Source of the DNA: Alphaproteobacteria bacterium
Lineage (GTDB): Bacteria; Pseudomonadota; Alphaproteobacteria; UBA9655
Assembly (NCBI GenBank): GCA_021731585.1
Contig: JAKFXB010000060.1
Location: 1-32,889, forward strand
DNA: 32,889 nt
Reading direction: 5' to 3'
Shown: positions 17,940 through 26,237 of the stretch, one piece after another
How the letters are laid out: each line of letters starts with the position of its first letter
How positions within the stretch are numbered: the first letter of the stretch is position 1
Position numbers and translations under genes: made by a program
The notes under the pieces: generated by a model
What the model was told of the DNA's origin: nothing
Seen by the model: the letters and a program-made list of their open reading frames with translations, nothing else
Database searches by the model: none

Positions 17940-20048
17940 ATGAACAATTCTCTACATCTCAACATTAAAGGCATGCGCTGCGTGACGTGTGCAGCAAGGC
18001 TTGAAAAAGCACTTATGCGGGTTCAGGGGGTTAAAGGAGCACGCGTCAATTTTGTCAGTGAAAAGGCTGATGTCGAAATCAATTCAACAGATTCCCATCT
18101 TCCTCATCAGATTTTAGAAGTGATTAAAAGTGAAGGTTATGAGGGCGAAATACCTCAGAAGCATAAAGGAGAAGGCCATCATGGTCATACGTCTCCTAGT
18201 TATGCAGATTTAATCGTTGCTATCCTCTTTACCCTACCTTTGATAGCCCACATGATTGGTTTCTATGTGTCCCCTTATCTTCAACTTATTTGTGGCAGTG
18301 TTGTACAGTTGTGGGCTGGGCGGCGTTTTTATCAATCCTCCTGGCGCTCCTTAAAACATTTTAATGCGGGAATGGATCTATTGGTGGTGATAGGAACATC
18401 AGCTGCTTATGGCTATAGCGTCGTGGGCGTGTTTTTGGGAGTCCAGGAACTTTATTTTGAGGCCTCTGCCGTTGTGATTATCCTTGTTCTTTTGGGGCGT
18501 CTCTTAGAAGAGCGAGCGAAAAGATCTGCCAATGAGGCTGTTAGGTCATTAATGAAACTAACGCCTCCCACGGCCTTTGTTGAACGTGATGGAGTTTATG
18601 TAGAAGTTTTGACTCAAGATATTAAAAAGGGTGAAAAGGTTTTTGTGCGCGCATGGCAGCGTATTCCTGTGGATGGGATTATCCTTGAGGGAAAAAGTGA
18701 AGTGGATGAATCTATGATCACCGGGGAAAGCCTTCCTGTGCTGCGTCAAGAAAGGGATAAGGTCATTGGTGGCACGACGAATACTTCTGGCAATTTATAT
18801 CTAGAAGCCAGTGCCGTGGGAAGTAAATCAACCCTTGCGCGTATGATTCATATGGTTGAAAAAGCTCAATCCTCGCGCCCACCCATTCAACGGTTCGTAG
18901 ATCAGGTGGCGGGAATTTTTACGCCCCTAGTTTTGCTTATCAGCATCATCACTTTTGGAAGTTGGCTGGCGCTTGGTTATCCTGTTCAGGTGGCTCTGAT
19001 TTCGGCCGTCTCCGTCCTTGTGATTGCTTGTCCTTGTGCCTTGGGTCTTGCCACACCCACGGCCATTGTGGTGGCTATGGGGGGAGCTGCACGAAAGGGA
19101 GTCTTGATCAAAGATTTGGAGAGTCTTGAGGCTCTCCGGATGGTGGATCAGGTTGTTTTTGATAAAACGGGAACTCTAACAAAAGGTGAATTTAGTCTCA
19201 CCTTTATAAAACCTCTTGCAGGTCAGGGTGAGGAGAAAATTCTTCTTCTGGCTGCATCCCTTCAAAAAGGCAGTGAACATCCTGTTGCAAAAGCTTTTTT
19301 AACGGCTCTTAAGACGCCTCATTTTCTTGAGGTGGAAGATTTTCTTTCCTTACCGGGTAAGGGAATCAAAGGAAAAGTTCAAGGAAAATTGTATTCTCTG
19401 GGGTCTGAAAAAATGATGGAGGAGATGGGCTTTGATATTCCTGTTTTGCGCCAATCGGATCAAACGACCGTTTATTTGGCGGAAGATGGAATCGGACTGC
19501 TCGGTGTTTTCTACCTTTCCGATACACCTCGATTACATGCACGGGATACCTTAAAAGCGCTCAAGGCCATGGGTCTCAAAACCATCATGCTGACGGGAGA
19601 TAAAAAGGAAGCAGCTCTTATGATTGGAGAGAGGGTTGGGATTGAAGAAGTTATGGCCGGTCTTCAGCCTAAAGATAAAATTAACTATGTTAAAGCTCAA
19701 GAAGAGCACCACAACTTGGTGGCCATGGTGGGGGACGGGGTGAATGATGGCCCTGCTCTGGCAGCGGCTACCGTTGGCTTTGCGATGGGATCAGGAACTG
19801 ATGTGGCTATGGATGCTGCACCCATTACACTTATGCGGCCGTCTCTTGAGTTGATTCCTGAAACCTTTCTTCTTTCAAAGCGTACCTTCCGTATCATCAA
19901 AGAAAATCTTTTCTGGGCCTTTATCTTTAACGTGGTGGGCATTGGCTTTGCCGCCTTTGGTCATCTCAGTCCCGAAATTGCCGGCGGTGCCATGGCGGCC
20001 AGCAGCATTATGGTCGTGTTGAATTCCTTGCGGTTGAAACGGGATTAA
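17940..20048 (+). CDS. copA: Copper-translocating P1B-type ATPase
   Basis: HMA MRCVTCAARLEKAL; CPCALGLATPTA; DKTGTLTKG; MVGDGVNDGPAL. Confidence 0.95.
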   Translation: MNNSLHLNIKGMRCVTCAARLEKALMRVQGVKGARVNFVSEKADVEINSTDSHLPHQILEVIKSEGYEGEIPQKHKGEGHHGHTSPSYADLIVAILFTLPLIAHMIGFYVSPYLQLICGSVVQLWAGRRFYQSSWRSLKHFNAGMDLLVVIGTSAAYGYSVVGVFLGVQELYFEASAVVIILVLLGRLLEERAKRSANEAVRSLMKLTPPTAFVERDGVYVEVLTQDIKKGEKVFVRAWQRIPVDGIILEGKSEVDESMITGESLPVLRQERDKVIGGTTNTSGNLYLEASAVGSKSTLARMIHMVEKAQSSRPPIQRFVDQVAGIFTPLVLLISIITFGSWLALGYPVQVALISAVSVLVIACPCALGLATPTAIVVAMGGAARKGVLIKDLESLEALRMVDQVVFDKTGTLTKGEFSLTFIKPLAGQGEEKILLLAASLQKGSEHPVAKAFLTALKTPHFLEVEDFLSLPGKGIKGKVQGKLYSLGSEKMMEEMGFDIPVLRQSDQTTVYLAEDGIGLLGVFYLSDTPRLHARDTLKALKAMGLKTIMLTGDKKEAALMIGERVGIEEVMAGLQPKDKINYVKAQEEHHNLVAMVGDGVNDGPALAAATVGFAMGSGTDVAMDAAPITLMRPSLELIPETFLLSKRTFRIIKENLFWAFIFNVVGIGFAAFGHLSPEIAGGAMAASSIMVVLNSLRLKRD

Positions 20049-20056
20049 AATAACTT

Positions 20057-20272
20057 CTATACATCGCGTTTGAGATCAAGTCCCTCGAAGGAAGGGCCTT
20101 CCATTAAAAAGCTTTTAAAGCTGGGCTTTTCTCCAATAAGCTTTAGGTAGTCATCTTCAGAAAGAAGGATGACGGCTTGATCTCGTCTTTTAATGCGTTG
20201 TGGTCCGCTTGTGAGTGCAAGACTAACGACTTCGCTGAATTTATTTTTTGCCTCTGCCAAAAGCCACTCCAT
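20057..20272 (-). CDS. Phd/YefM family antitoxin, no adjacent toxin
   Basis: MEWLLAEAKNKFSEVVSLALTSGPQRIKRRDQAVILLSEDDYLKL. Confidence 0.85.
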   Translation of the reverse strand: MEWLLAEAKNKFSEVVSLALTSGPQRIKRRDQAVILLSEDDYLKLIGEKPSFKSFLMEGPSFEGLDLKRDV

Positions 20273-20360
20273 TTTTTCCTCATTAGCTAGATTGTCTAGA
20301 TTTATTTTATCCTAACTATATTGGGATCTGAAAGAAGAGTTTTTTTACATTAAAAGACCT

Positions 20361-20561
20361 TTACTCATGCTCCAATATATCTCCCGGTTGACACTCAAGG
20401 GCTTGGCAGATGGCCTCCAGGGTGGAAAAGCGAATGGCTTTGGCCTTTCCTGTTTTCAAGATGGAAAGGTTAGGGACCGAAATCCCTACTTTTTCTGCAA
20501 GCTCTTGAAGCTTGATCTTGCGTTTGGCCATCATGACATCAAGGTTTACAATTATAGGCAT
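20361..20561 (-). CDS. XRE family HTH regulator (YozG-like)
   Basis: MAKRKIKLQELAEKVGISVPNLSILKTGKAKAIRFSTLEAICQALECQPGDILEHE. Confidence 0.9.
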   Translation of the reverse strand: MPIIVNLDVMMAKRKIKLQELAEKVGISVPNLSILKTGKAKAIRFSTLEAICQALECQPGDILEHE

Positions 20562-20573
20562 TTTTCCCCTCCC

Positions 20574-21140
20574 TTATATGGTCAGACTTTGTTCTTCTTG
20601 AAGCTTATAGCCTTCAGCCATAATCCAAGAAATACAAAGGATCAGAATGCCGCAAAAAATAGTCTCTATATTAGGGGTGCCAAAAGTAAGGGTAATATAA
20701 CGGTGCCCAGGAGGATTGGAGAGGGTGACGGCAAGGACGTTAAGCATCTGAGAAAGTGGCCCTGTTAAAAAGGCATCGATTAAAAAGAGCCCCCCTATGT
20801 GCTTATACTTTTCGGCATTTTGCAGTGAAAAAATGATCCCCATTTTATAATTTGTGAAAAGTTTTTTAAGGATAAGAAGCCCTAAAAACAAGGGAGCAAA
20901 TCCAATTAAACTGCCCACAAGCCATACCATTTTAGTGAGAGGCGTAAAGGCAACATTGGCAAGGTTGATGGACCCCTCAGGCGAGTCAATGGGGGTGAAA
21001 AAGAGCCCCTCACGCACAAGACTTTTAAAGGGCACCCAGTCAATGAGAAACCAGCGGGATGCTATCAAAAGAGGGTAAGCAATGAGAAGAAAATTAAACA
21101 CCCAGATCAGATAGGTGCTGACTTTTTGGATACGTTGCAT
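20574..21140 (-). CDS. DUF2975-like membrane protein
   Basis: Four hydrophobic segments, immediately upstream of a YozG-like XRE gene, the classic DUF2975 arrangement. Confidence 0.75.
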   Translation of the reverse strand: MQRIQKVSTYLIWVFNFLLIAYPLLIASRWFLIDWVPFKSLVREGLFFTPIDSPEGSINLANVAFTPLTKMVWLVGSLIGFAPLFLGLLILKKLFTNYKMGIIFSLQNAEKYKHIGGLFLIDAFLTGPLSQMLNVLAVTLSNPPGHRYITLTFGTPNIETIFCGILILCISWIMAEGYKLQEEQSLTI

Positions 21141-21232
21141 ATTAAGACCTCATGTGTTGGTTAATGAGGCGACTTTATCATAATTTTATTGTTTTGCAAC
21201 TATTATTTATCGATAATCAATAAATTTAAACA

Positions 21233-22213
21233 TCAAAACCTTTCTTCAAGGGCAGCTATTGTGATCATGATGCCGCCCCTATTTTTTTCATGAAATTGTC
21301 TTAGCTTTTCATCGGAAGTAGGGTGGTCAGATGATGAAAGCTCATCATCCCTAAATTCTTTCAGTAAAATCTCTTTCATGACGACATTACCATCCGGATC
21401 CACCATCATAATTTCTTCCTGAGGATTCTCCAAATGCCAGGCGCGTGCAGAAAAGGCGTGAATGGACAAACCCAAGCCCTTATAGTCTCGCCTCAGCATA
21501 CTTAAAGGGTTTCGAAAAATGCCGCGGTGCTGGTAAAAAGTGTCCCCGTCCACTCCCATTGTATGAAACGTTGAAACTGACATAATAATATCATCATAAG
21601 CTGACATATAGTCTTTAAGGTTGAGAAGTTCTGGATTCTGATCAGGGAAGTTAAATAAACCCTTCACAGGTTTCTTTGAGATATAATTTATTCGAGTGCT
21701 AATCCCACAATGCATTCCTACAACACCCGATCCGATTCCTTCAAAAGGAGCGCTTACGCGTACTTCAGAGGACTCTTTTTGACTCAGACTTGAGATATAA
21801 GGATCAAAAAATTCAAAGAATTTCTCCTCATATGGACTGTTAGGAGGAAGATAATTTGAATCGAGAAGCTGGGAACGAAACCATTCTACGCCATTCCTCT
21901 TAGCGAGAGTTATGCCATCACGTAGTATTCCTCTATGCCCTATGAGGTAGTGAGTTGCACTTGCATACATCCGCCATTTTTCTTCCCTGTCTTCATTAGG
22001 GATGGGTTCACTCGCATAATAAGCAATCTCCCCACTTGGAAGCAGGACATCTGCGACATAAATTCTTTGATCCTCAATCGGGATTACTCTTATTGTTTTC
22101 CCTTTCATTTGAATAGGTTGAGCAGAATGCTCATCGTCCATGGCTTTAGAAGCACATGGTATAAGTAAAATCGAGCACAAAAAGACAATTATTGAATTTC
22201 TTATATTTACCAC
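21233..22213 (-). CDS. Secreted hypothetical protein (326 aa)
   Basis: Signal peptide RNSIIVFLCSILLIPCASKAM; GTG start; no domain recognised. Confidence 0.7.
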   Translation of the reverse strand: MVNIRNSIIVFLCSILLIPCASKAMDDEHSAQPIQMKGKTIRVIPIEDQRIYVADVLLPSGEIAYYASEPIPNEDREEKWRMYASATHYLIGHRGILRDGITLAKRNGVEWFRSQLLDSNYLPPNSPYEEKFFEFFDPYISSLSQKESSEVRVSAPFEGIGSGVVGMHCGISTRINYISKKPVKGLFNFPDQNPELLNLKDYMSAYDDIIMSVSTFHTMGVDGDTFYQHRGIFRNPLSMLRRDYKGLGLSIHAFSARAWHLENPQEEIMMVDPDGNVVMKEILLKEFRDDELSSSDHPTSDEKLRQFHEKNRGGIMITIAALEERF

Positions 22214-22326
22214 TAAACCTAAACCATAAACTGAAATTAAAACTTATAGGATTTTTATGTAAGATTGTATACTCAAAAATCAAGTGTTAATATATAAAAA
22301 ATATATGTTGAAAAATTTATCGAAAC

Positions 22327-22806
22327 TTAAAATATATCTAAAGTATCCAACTTCTCAACGCGCAGCAAATGGCGATCGCCAAGAAAAACGCTGGTAAGGA
22401 ATGTTTCAAGGCAGGACAAAGCCAGTTCTTTGCCTATGAAGCGCTCCCCCAGGACAAGGATATTCGCGTCATTATGGGTGCGGGAAAATTTGGCCATGAG
22501 GCCGTTAAAACAAAGAGCCGCTCTGATCCCCTTAAAACGATTCGCTCCAATACTCATGCCAACGCCGCTTCCACAAATGAGGACACCTTTGGCGCCCGCA
22601 AGAACTTCCTTAACAACAGGGGGAATAAAGTCGGGATAATCCACCCGATCCATGGAATGGGTGCCGCAATCCATGACTGTATAGCCCAAGTCATGGGCTG
22701 CTTTTTTTAAGAATTCTTTGTACTCAAAACCCGCGTGATCACTGCCAAAAACAACGGTGCCTTTGGAATGATTACCTTCAAGAATATTAATAACTGTATC
22801 TTCCAT
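22327..22806 (-). CDS. rpiB: Ribose 5-phosphate isomerase B
   Basis: VVFGSDHAGFEYKEFLK; DYPDF; GVLICGSGVGMSIGANRFKGIRAALC. Confidence 0.95.
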   Translation of the reverse strand: MEDTVINILEGNHSKGTVVFGSDHAGFEYKEFLKKAAHDLGYTVMDCGTHSMDRVDYPDFIPPVVKEVLAGAKGVLICGSGVGMSIGANRFKGIRAALCFNGLMAKFSRTHNDANILVLGERFIGKELALSCLETFLTSVFLGDRHLLRVEKLDTLDIF

Positions 22807-22826
22807 GTGTTTTCCTTAAGGTTATT

Positions 22827-24257
22827 TTACGCTTCTCCTTGAGCCTTTGTAAAGCCAGGGACATTATTGATCTCGAAAAGCTTTTCAATGTGCATCCAGT
22901 GGTGCTTGTGCCCGATGGCTTGGATCAGGGAGAGAACCTCGTCATCCTTAAGCTCTCCGCCATTTTTCATAAAAAAGCGGGCGCGCCAGTGATCCACCGT
23001 ATCGGGCTTAATCCCACCAACGGCGGGGTAAACTTGAAGGGCTCTATTGGAAATCATGACCAAGTGAAAGGGGGAGGGGGCCGCAATAGCTTCAATGCTT
23101 TTGCCAAGTTCATCGGGGGAAAGCTCACTTTGAATAAAGATATCAACGCCCACACCCTTTTGGCTTACTTTTTCTTTCAGCGTGGAAAGCTTTCCAATAT
23201 GAAGGGGCTTATAGATTCGCTGTGGCCAAAAGTTTGTCTTTTTCCCTAAGTTTTGAATCACGATGTCCGTGTATTCTCGTGTGCCGACGGGAGATATTTT
23301 ATCCAAATCCTGGGTGTAAGTCTTCTGTACACCCAAGGTATAGAGAAGGGATTGCTCCAGCATATTTGCCGCTTCAAACTCCTCCAGGTGGCGGAGCATG
23401 AGGGCGGCCGTGAACAAAAGAGCTGTTGGATTGATGGTGTTTTTGCCCGCATATTTGGGGGCAGAACCATGGACGGCTTCAAAAATAGCGGCTTCTGTTC
23501 CGATATTTGCCGCGGCTGCTACGCCAAGGCCACCCACAAGTCCTGAGCCTAAATCACTGATGATATCGCCGTGAAGGTTCGTTGTGACAAGCACGTCAAA
23601 GATTTCAGGACGGAGAACCATTTGATGGGCACAGTTATCGATGATGATATGATTCGCTTCGATGTCAGGATAATCGGGCGCCACTTCTTCAAAAACCTTT
23701 TTAAATAGGCCTTCTGTAAGTTTTAAAATGTTGGCCTTTGTGGCGCAGTGGACTTTTTTACGCCCTTCGGCCCGAGCGAGTTCAAAAGCAAAGCGAATGA
23801 TTTTTTCTGATCCTTTCCGGGTGATCAGTTTTAAAGCCTCAGCAACCGTGGGGGTTTGGTCATATTCAATGCCTGCATAAAGATCTTCCACATTTTCGCG
23901 TACCACAACGAAATCAATGTCTCGCTCCATAAAAGCTGTTTTAATGCCCGGAATATGACGTACAGGACGGGTATTGGCATAGGTTTCGAATAGTGCCCTC
24001 AAAGTCACATTCGCGCTCTTCTCTCCGTAGCCTACGGGCGTCTCGAGGGGGCCTTTCAGAGCAATACGCGTGCGCATAATCGAATCAATGGTTTCTTGGG
24101 GAACGCCTGTCGCGAGTCCCTTTTTAAAGACTTCAGCTCCCGCCTGACAAACTTCCCACTCAATATTAAGGTTCATGGCGTCAATGACACGCCTTGCCGC
24201 GCCGACAACCTCGGGACCAATCCCATCACCTTCAATGAGGGTTATACGCTTTGTCAT
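22827..24257 (-). CDS. icd: NADP-dependent isocitrate dehydrogenase, long alphaproteobacterial/rickettsial type
   Basis: LIEGDGIGPEVV; VVRENVEDLYAGIEYDQTP; NLHGDIISDLGSGLVGGLG; extra C-terminal domain; 476 aa. Confidence 0.93.
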   Translation of the reverse strand: MTKRITLIEGDGIGPEVVGAARRVIDAMNLNIEWEVCQAGAEVFKKGLATGVPQETIDSIMRTRIALKGPLETPVGYGEKSANVTLRALFETYANTRPVRHIPGIKTAFMERDIDFVVVRENVEDLYAGIEYDQTPTVAEALKLITRKGSEKIIRFAFELARAEGRKKVHCATKANILKLTEGLFKKVFEEVAPDYPDIEANHIIIDNCAHQMVLRPEIFDVLVTTNLHGDIISDLGSGLVGGLGVAAAANIGTEAAIFEAVHGSAPKYAGKNTINPTALLFTAALMLRHLEEFEAANMLEQSLLYTLGVQKTYTQDLDKISPVGTREYTDIVIQNLGKKTNFWPQRIYKPLHIGKLSTLKEKVSQKGVGVDIFIQSELSPDELGKSIEAIAAPSPFHLVMISNRALQVYPAVGGIKPDTVDHWRARFFMKNGGELKDDEVLSLIQAIGHKHHWMHIEKLFEINNVPGFTKAQGEA

Positions 24258-24351
24258 TTACTTTCTCCCTTCGGAATTAATTTTATAAGTATAGAGGATA
24301 TGAAAAAGATATGCCATGGGGACATGTTAAATTAAAGTTGGCAAAATATAC

Positions 24352-24379
24352 TTGACAAAAAATCATTAAAAAATATAAT
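24352..24379 (+). promoter_or_regulatory. Near-consensus sigma70 promoter
   Basis: TTGACA (24352-24357) - N16 - TATAAT (24374-24379) upstream of ATG 24420. Confidence 0.75.
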
Positions 24380-24419
24380 AATAATAAGTATTGCGTTGTA
24401 TAAATTTTACAGTGTTACC

Positions 24420-26237
24420 ATGCGCAGAATTAAAAAGATCTTGTATCCAACCTTGATGGCCTCCGTGCTGCTCACGTCAGCGGCCCATGCGGTTGTGCCT
24501 GTTTTTTCCTTTAAGGGCATGACCCGGCACTTTAAAAAGGACAAGAAACACTTTTCACCGACCATTGGTATGGCGGCTCTGCGCTCGCGCTTGCCGGAAA
24601 ACATCCGTCTGTATCTGGGTGTGACGCCTGGCATGCATGAGGGAAACCGCGTCTATGTAGCCGACGCCTCACAAGACCCTTTGGCTCAAATCACCAAGAT
24701 TCTGTTCCCTTCTGTGGACGGCATCTTAGGGGACCGGGCTAACGACGAGATGGGCAATAACTTTGCCCGTTATGTCATTCACACTAGAACGGTTGCCTTG
24801 CTTATGTTCTATGTGGAGGAAGTGCGCGCTGTAACCGCTAGTCACTTAGAGGCCGTTGCAAAATCCCCTAAAAAGAAAGTAGCACTAGAAAGCACTCTCA
24901 AAGGAAATCTCAGAATTTTGCGACAAGGCCACAAAAAGCAGGCGCGCCCCGGCTATGTGGATCAATTGTGGAACTCATTCGTCGGAGAAAAGCCCGGCAG
25001 TTCTTTCAACAGAAATACCCTCAATCCCTTGCTCGATGCCATTGAGAGGGCGGTCTTCATAGAGGAACAAGAACGTGCTGGCACCCCCGGTTCCCCGCGG
25101 ACTTCAGAAGCTTCTTCTTCACCTTCCTCAGACTCACCAGTATCAAGGGCAGCTTCTTCCTCGCCCTCGACATCGTCTACCCAAATGCCTTTTTACCCCC
25201 ACTACGCGGTAGAGGCACTCATCAGCGCTTTTTTGGACTTTCACTTTGACAGTCAGGCAGATCTTTGGACCTATATGGGAGAACTCCAAAGTCTCCAAAA
25301 GACCTTGCCTGAGGAGTTGGCTATCATCGAAGACACCTTTGTCAAACCTGACGGACAAGTCTTTTTTGAAGAGCAGGATTTAGACACCGTCTTAAGTAAA
25401 GACAAAGCTGATCTGGACATGGATGATGTCTTTTATCTTGAAACCCTCATGGAGATCTCGGGTCCCACTCCCTACACAAATGCTCTGAGTAATGCAACTG
25501 CTTGGCGTTATGACCGGGCCAAAGATGCTTTTTATGTCCGCACGGGCTCGACGAATGAGCATGGCGCTTTTTCCAGTTTGCTCGATACCTCTAAAGCTCT
25601 AGAACGTGCATCAGCTTTAGGAAAGGTTGCTTTCATTGAAGGAGACCATAAGCACTTTGCTGACTGTGGTGAAATGATTGTGCGTCACATCTTCAATCTG
25701 CTTGCGTATAACGCACTCACGAAAACCTTTGATTTGGAGGCGCTGCGTAAACTCGCTCCGACCCCTTACCTCCAAAACTTATTTGATTTCTTTGAGGTGC
25801 AAGATGGTCTTGCCACTGCCAGCAGTGGTTCTGAAGTCATGCGCTCCCTATGGAACAGGGTAGTAGGGGACTTGAACGGTTTACTTCCTCTCTTGGTTCA
25901 AGGCGTTGATGATTATCCTCCTAGTTCTAGTTCTTCTTCCCAACCAGTGGAAGGCGCCCCTATTCCCGCCTCAGACATCTTCATTCGCTATGATAACAAG
26001 CGCCAAAAAAAAGAAGGAGTTCCAGCCACCTATGATCTATCCACCGATTTTGGTAATCTTATCAATGTGTTTGAGAAGATTCTGGGATTTGGGGCCACCC
26101 CCTATGGCGACTATGACGCGACAAGATGGATCCAGGAGACGTTCTTGAAACTCTTCCAAACCACAAATACACCGTTAGCTTTAATCAAAAGAGATTTCAA
26201 GAAGACGCGTGGAAAGATTTCTTGTATGGTGATCTGA
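24420..26237 (+). CDS. Secreted hypothetical protein, likely N-terminal part of a split LRR protein
   Basis: MRRIKKILYPTLMASVLLTSAAHAV signal peptide; Ser-rich linker SEASSSPSSDSPVSRAASSSPSTSS; overlaps the next ORF in the -1 frame. Confidence 0.7.
   Translation: MRRIKKILYPTLMASVLLTSAAHAVVPVFSFKGMTRHFKKDKKHFSPTIGMAALRSRLPENIRLYLGVTPGMHEGNRVYVADASQDPLAQITKILFPSVDGILGDRANDEMGNNFARYVIHTRTVALLMFYVEEVRAVTASHLEAVAKSPKKKVALESTLKGNLRILRQGHKKQARPGYVDQLWNSFVGEKPGSSFNRNTLNPLLDAIERAVFIEEQERAGTPGSPRTSEASSSPSSDSPVSRAASSSPSTSSTQMPFYPHYAVEALISAFLDFHFDSQADLWTYMGELQSLQKTLPEELAIIEDTFVKPDGQVFFEEQDLDTVLSKDKADLDMDDVFYLETLMEISGPTPYTNALSNATAWRYDRAKDAFYVRTGSTNEHGAFSSLLDTSKALERASALGKVAFIEGDHKHFADCGEMIVRHIFNLLAYNALTKTFDLEALRKLAPTPYLQNLFDFFEVQDGLATASSGSEVMRSLWNRVVGDLNGLLPLLVQGVDDYPPSSSSSSQPVEGAPIPASDIFIRYDNKRQKKEGVPATYDLSTDFGNLINVFEKILGFGATPYGDYDATRWIQETFLKLFQTTNTPLALIKRDFKKTRGKISCMVI

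Noticed and set aside
26114-26237. Programmed -1 frameshift slippery heptamer at the LRR overlap
   Set aside because: No canonical X-XXY-YYZ motif found in the frame-1 reading; simple mutation or sequencing error is the more economical explanation.
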